Shown: positions 12,989-14,399 of the stretch, piece by piece | Layout: the number at the start of each line of letters is the position of its first letter | Numbering within the stretch: the first letter of the stretch is position 1 | Assembly: GCA_002366755.1 (NCBI GenBank) | Contig: DFBV01000286.1 | Location: forward strand, 9,348 to 23,746 | Direction: 5' to 3' | DNA length: 14,399 bases | Source: Anaerolineales bacterium UBA3071 | Lineage (GTDB): Bacteria > Chloroflexota > Anaerolineae > UBA3071 | The notes under the pieces: generated by a model | Database searches by the model: none | The model's input: the letters and a program-made list of their open reading frames with translations, nothing else | Told to the model about the DNA's origin: nothing | Translations under genes and position numbers: made by a program

Positions 12989-13337
12989 TGGGGCAGAAGC
13001 TGAGCAAGAGCACAGCCGTGACGGTGATCGCCGTCAGGATGAGGGCCACGTTTTGGGTCAGGCTTTGGTTGGAGCCGAAGAGTATGTTGAAGAAGTAGAG
13101 CGTGGGTGAGCAGACGATCAGTGAGGCCAGGAAGAGAATCGGCAGCTTGGCAGCGGAGCTCAGAGCTTGCCACAGACTATGAGTGGAGCCCATCACCGCG
13201 CCGTATAGCGCCAGGAAGGCGATGCTGGAGAGCAGCATAGCCCGCATCTTCTCCGGCAGGGCGATCCCCTCGCGTATCTCGCTGAAGAAGTGATGCCGGT
13301 TGCGCAGGATGGTTTCGATGACGGCTAGGTCTTGCAT
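12939..13337 (-). pseudogene. Host multi-pass membrane protein gene, 3' end cut off by the element
   Basis: The ATG at 13337 has GGAGGT eight bases upstream, giving 132 residues. The first about 30 are hydrophilic (LAVIETILRNRHHFFSEIREG), followed by four predicted membrane segments. The pattern LALYGAVMGS, KLPILFLASLIVC, TLYFFNILFGS and LILTAITVTAVLLLS resembles a bacterial membrane family sometimes annotated as WH2-domain protein, usually well over 200 residues. Here it ends right after the last segment at Leu-Asp-stop, where the serine recombinase element begins. The last codons probably derive from the element. The longer frame up to 13664 overlaps the upstream gene and is not used. The rest of the gene should lie at the element's other end. 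Confidence 0.75.
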
Positions 13338-13369
13338 GGGATATGACCTCCGAAGCGAATCTGTAGCGT

Positions 13370-14314
13370 TCAGCCCCTTGGGGTTTTCCAGGTGGAGAAG
13401 TGTCGTTTCGACAGAACGACTACGCACAAGGTGATGATGAGCGGTACTCCGATCAACGCAGCGAAATGATAACCCTGGAGCGGTATACCTTGCAGCATCT
13501 CCACTTCGAATGACGGGAAGTTCATGTTTGAGAGGATCTCCGAATAGCTTGACTTCAAAGCTGTTGCCATCGAAGTGACCGTCAACAAGCCGAAGTAGAC
13601 CAGAGAACCCCACCAGGCCCAGGTTCTCTGCCTTAGCATGCCCCAGATCAGACACACCAGACACACCATTGAGATGTCGAGCGCGAGAATGCCCTCAAGG
13701 CCGGATAGCCAGGTGCCGAAGAACGGAAACAGGCCGTTGAAGAAGATGGGAACGTGCAGAGCAACTACGTACAAGATGGACAGACAGCTAGTGACCAGTA
13801 CCGGCATACCAAGTCCCTCAATCCAGTAGGAGTTTGGGTCTCTGGCCTCAAAGGTTCGTCTGACGTTTCGACCTCGGTAGAACCGAATGAGCAACCATGG
13901 AGCTACCGCGTAAGACAATCCCAGCAAGACAACCACGATCAGGGCTACGGCTGGAGAGAGATCCTTGGCAGACAGCAACACAAACAGGAACGCAACCATC
14001 AAAGGTATGCCGACGACCAGCCAGGACCAGAGCAGGGCCACAGCAAGTGTCCTGGCCCAACGACGCGCCCGCAGGTGTCCGTAGCCGAGCGGAATGAGCA
14101 GCAGGGCGATAAGGTAGTAGCCGATGATCTGGGCAGCGATGTAGCCGAACATGAAGGAGCCGAAACCAAAACCATCGTAGTGAAAACGACCGCCTTCGGA
14201 GAAAAGGTAGAAGCAGTACATCTCCAGTGGGCCCAACAAAGCGGCAGAGATACCGACCAATAGCAGGAGCACTCCGATAGCCGTAAGAAGCGATGTTCGA
14301 TCCCGATAGACCAT
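13370..14314 (-). CDS. Host multi-pass membrane protein, function unknown
   Basis: The 314-residue product has about eight hydrophobic segments, starting at residues 11-32 and 55-80 and ending at about 285-305, joined by short charged loops. It has no recognisable catalytic motif. TGGGGA upstream of the ATG at 14314 supports the start. The gene ends 32 bases before the truncated membrane-protein gene, on the same strand, so the two form an operon and may work together in the membrane. Codon use and composition look slightly less GC-extreme than the element's replication genes, consistent with chromosomal origin. No family is recognised with confidence. Confidence 0.8.
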   Translation of the reverse strand: MVYRDRTSLLTAIGVLLLLVGISAALLGPLEMYCFYLFSEGGRFHYDGFGFGSFMFGYIAAQIIGYYLIALLLIPLGYGHLRARRWARTLAVALLWSWLVVGIPLMVAFLFVLLSAKDLSPAVALIVVVLLGLSYAVAPWLLIRFYRGRNVRRTFEARDPNSYWIEGLGMPVLVTSCLSILYVVALHVPIFFNGLFPFFGTWLSGLEGILALDISMVCLVCLIWGMLRQRTWAWWGSLVYFGLLTVTSMATALKSSYSEILSNMNFPSFEVEMLQGIPLQGYHFAALIGVPLIITLCVVVLSKRHFSTWKTPRG

Positions 14315-14399
14315 GTTGTCTTCCCCACCTGGGTTTGGTCAGGCAGCGCTTGCCTGCGGCCTCGAGCGGTGTTCGGCGAGTGATTGGCGCAGCCGCGTG
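14315..14399. other. Upstream region of the host membrane-protein operon
   Basis: These 85 bases carry the ribosome binding site of the leftward gene and no other feature I can support. No clear promoter is seen before the window ends. Confidence 0.4.

Noticed and set aside
13338..13664. Upstream extension of the truncated host membrane-protein gene
   Set aside because: It would overlap the end of the upstream gene by nearly 300 bases; GGAGGT before ATG 13337 marks the real start.

Overview
The window is GC-rich bacterial DNA. It reads as the right-hand end of an integrated mobile element (about 1 to 12,950) followed by about 1.4 kb of host chromosome (about 12,950 to 14,399). A (TP)n-rich membrane-anchored protein, SSB-like and TOPRIM-primase genes, a large serine recombinase and the type of host membrane protein at the junction all suggest Chloroflexota or a similar environmental lineage. 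That assignment is an inference from style, not a match.

Layout. Positions 1-2830 (minus strand): a compact leftward operon. In transcription order it encodes a small protein with a four-Cys zinc ribbon and a basic tail, an atypical NarL-type response regulator (phospho-acceptor Asp replaced by Glu), two tandem SSB/OB-fold proteins, a single-pass membrane protein with a Thr/Pro tail, and the first codons of another gene. Most junctions overlap by 1-4 bases. A near-consensus sigma-70 promoter (3054-3082) drives it through an approximately 200-nt leader rich in hairpins. The leader ends in an intrinsic terminator 13 nt before the first start codon, so it is a candidate attenuator or RNA switch. 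Three 19-bp direct repeats (3118-3183) lie upstream of the promoter.

Positions 3184-6530 (plus strand): an IS200/IS605-type hairpin end without its genes, two small ORFs, and an 859-residue CHC2-TOPRIM-ATPase primase/helicase, which is the core replication gene of the element.

Positions 6531-9240: a nested transposon. An ISKra4-type element with a 9-bp target duplication starts right behind the primase stop codon. An IS4-family element with a YREK motif and a 9-11 bp duplication has inserted into the ISKra4 transposase. Joining the flanks restores the ISKra4 reading frame, except for an older one-base frame change.

Positions 9241-10973: inverted clusters of a GACGG/CCGTC motif that lay directly behind the primase before the insertion, then a decayed helicase-like gene, an inverted repeat and several very small ORFs.

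Positions 10974-12988: a perfect-consensus promoter with TGGTA repeats, a ribbon-helix-helix regulator and a large serine recombinase. The last codons of the recombinase run into a truncated host membrane-protein gene on the opposite strand, which marks the element/chromosome junction near 12,940-12,955. A second host membrane-protein gene follows upstream in the same operon.

Together these genes suggest an integrative element with its own primase/helicase and SSBs and a serine integrase, partly damaged by transposition and gene decay. No transfer genes are visible in this window.
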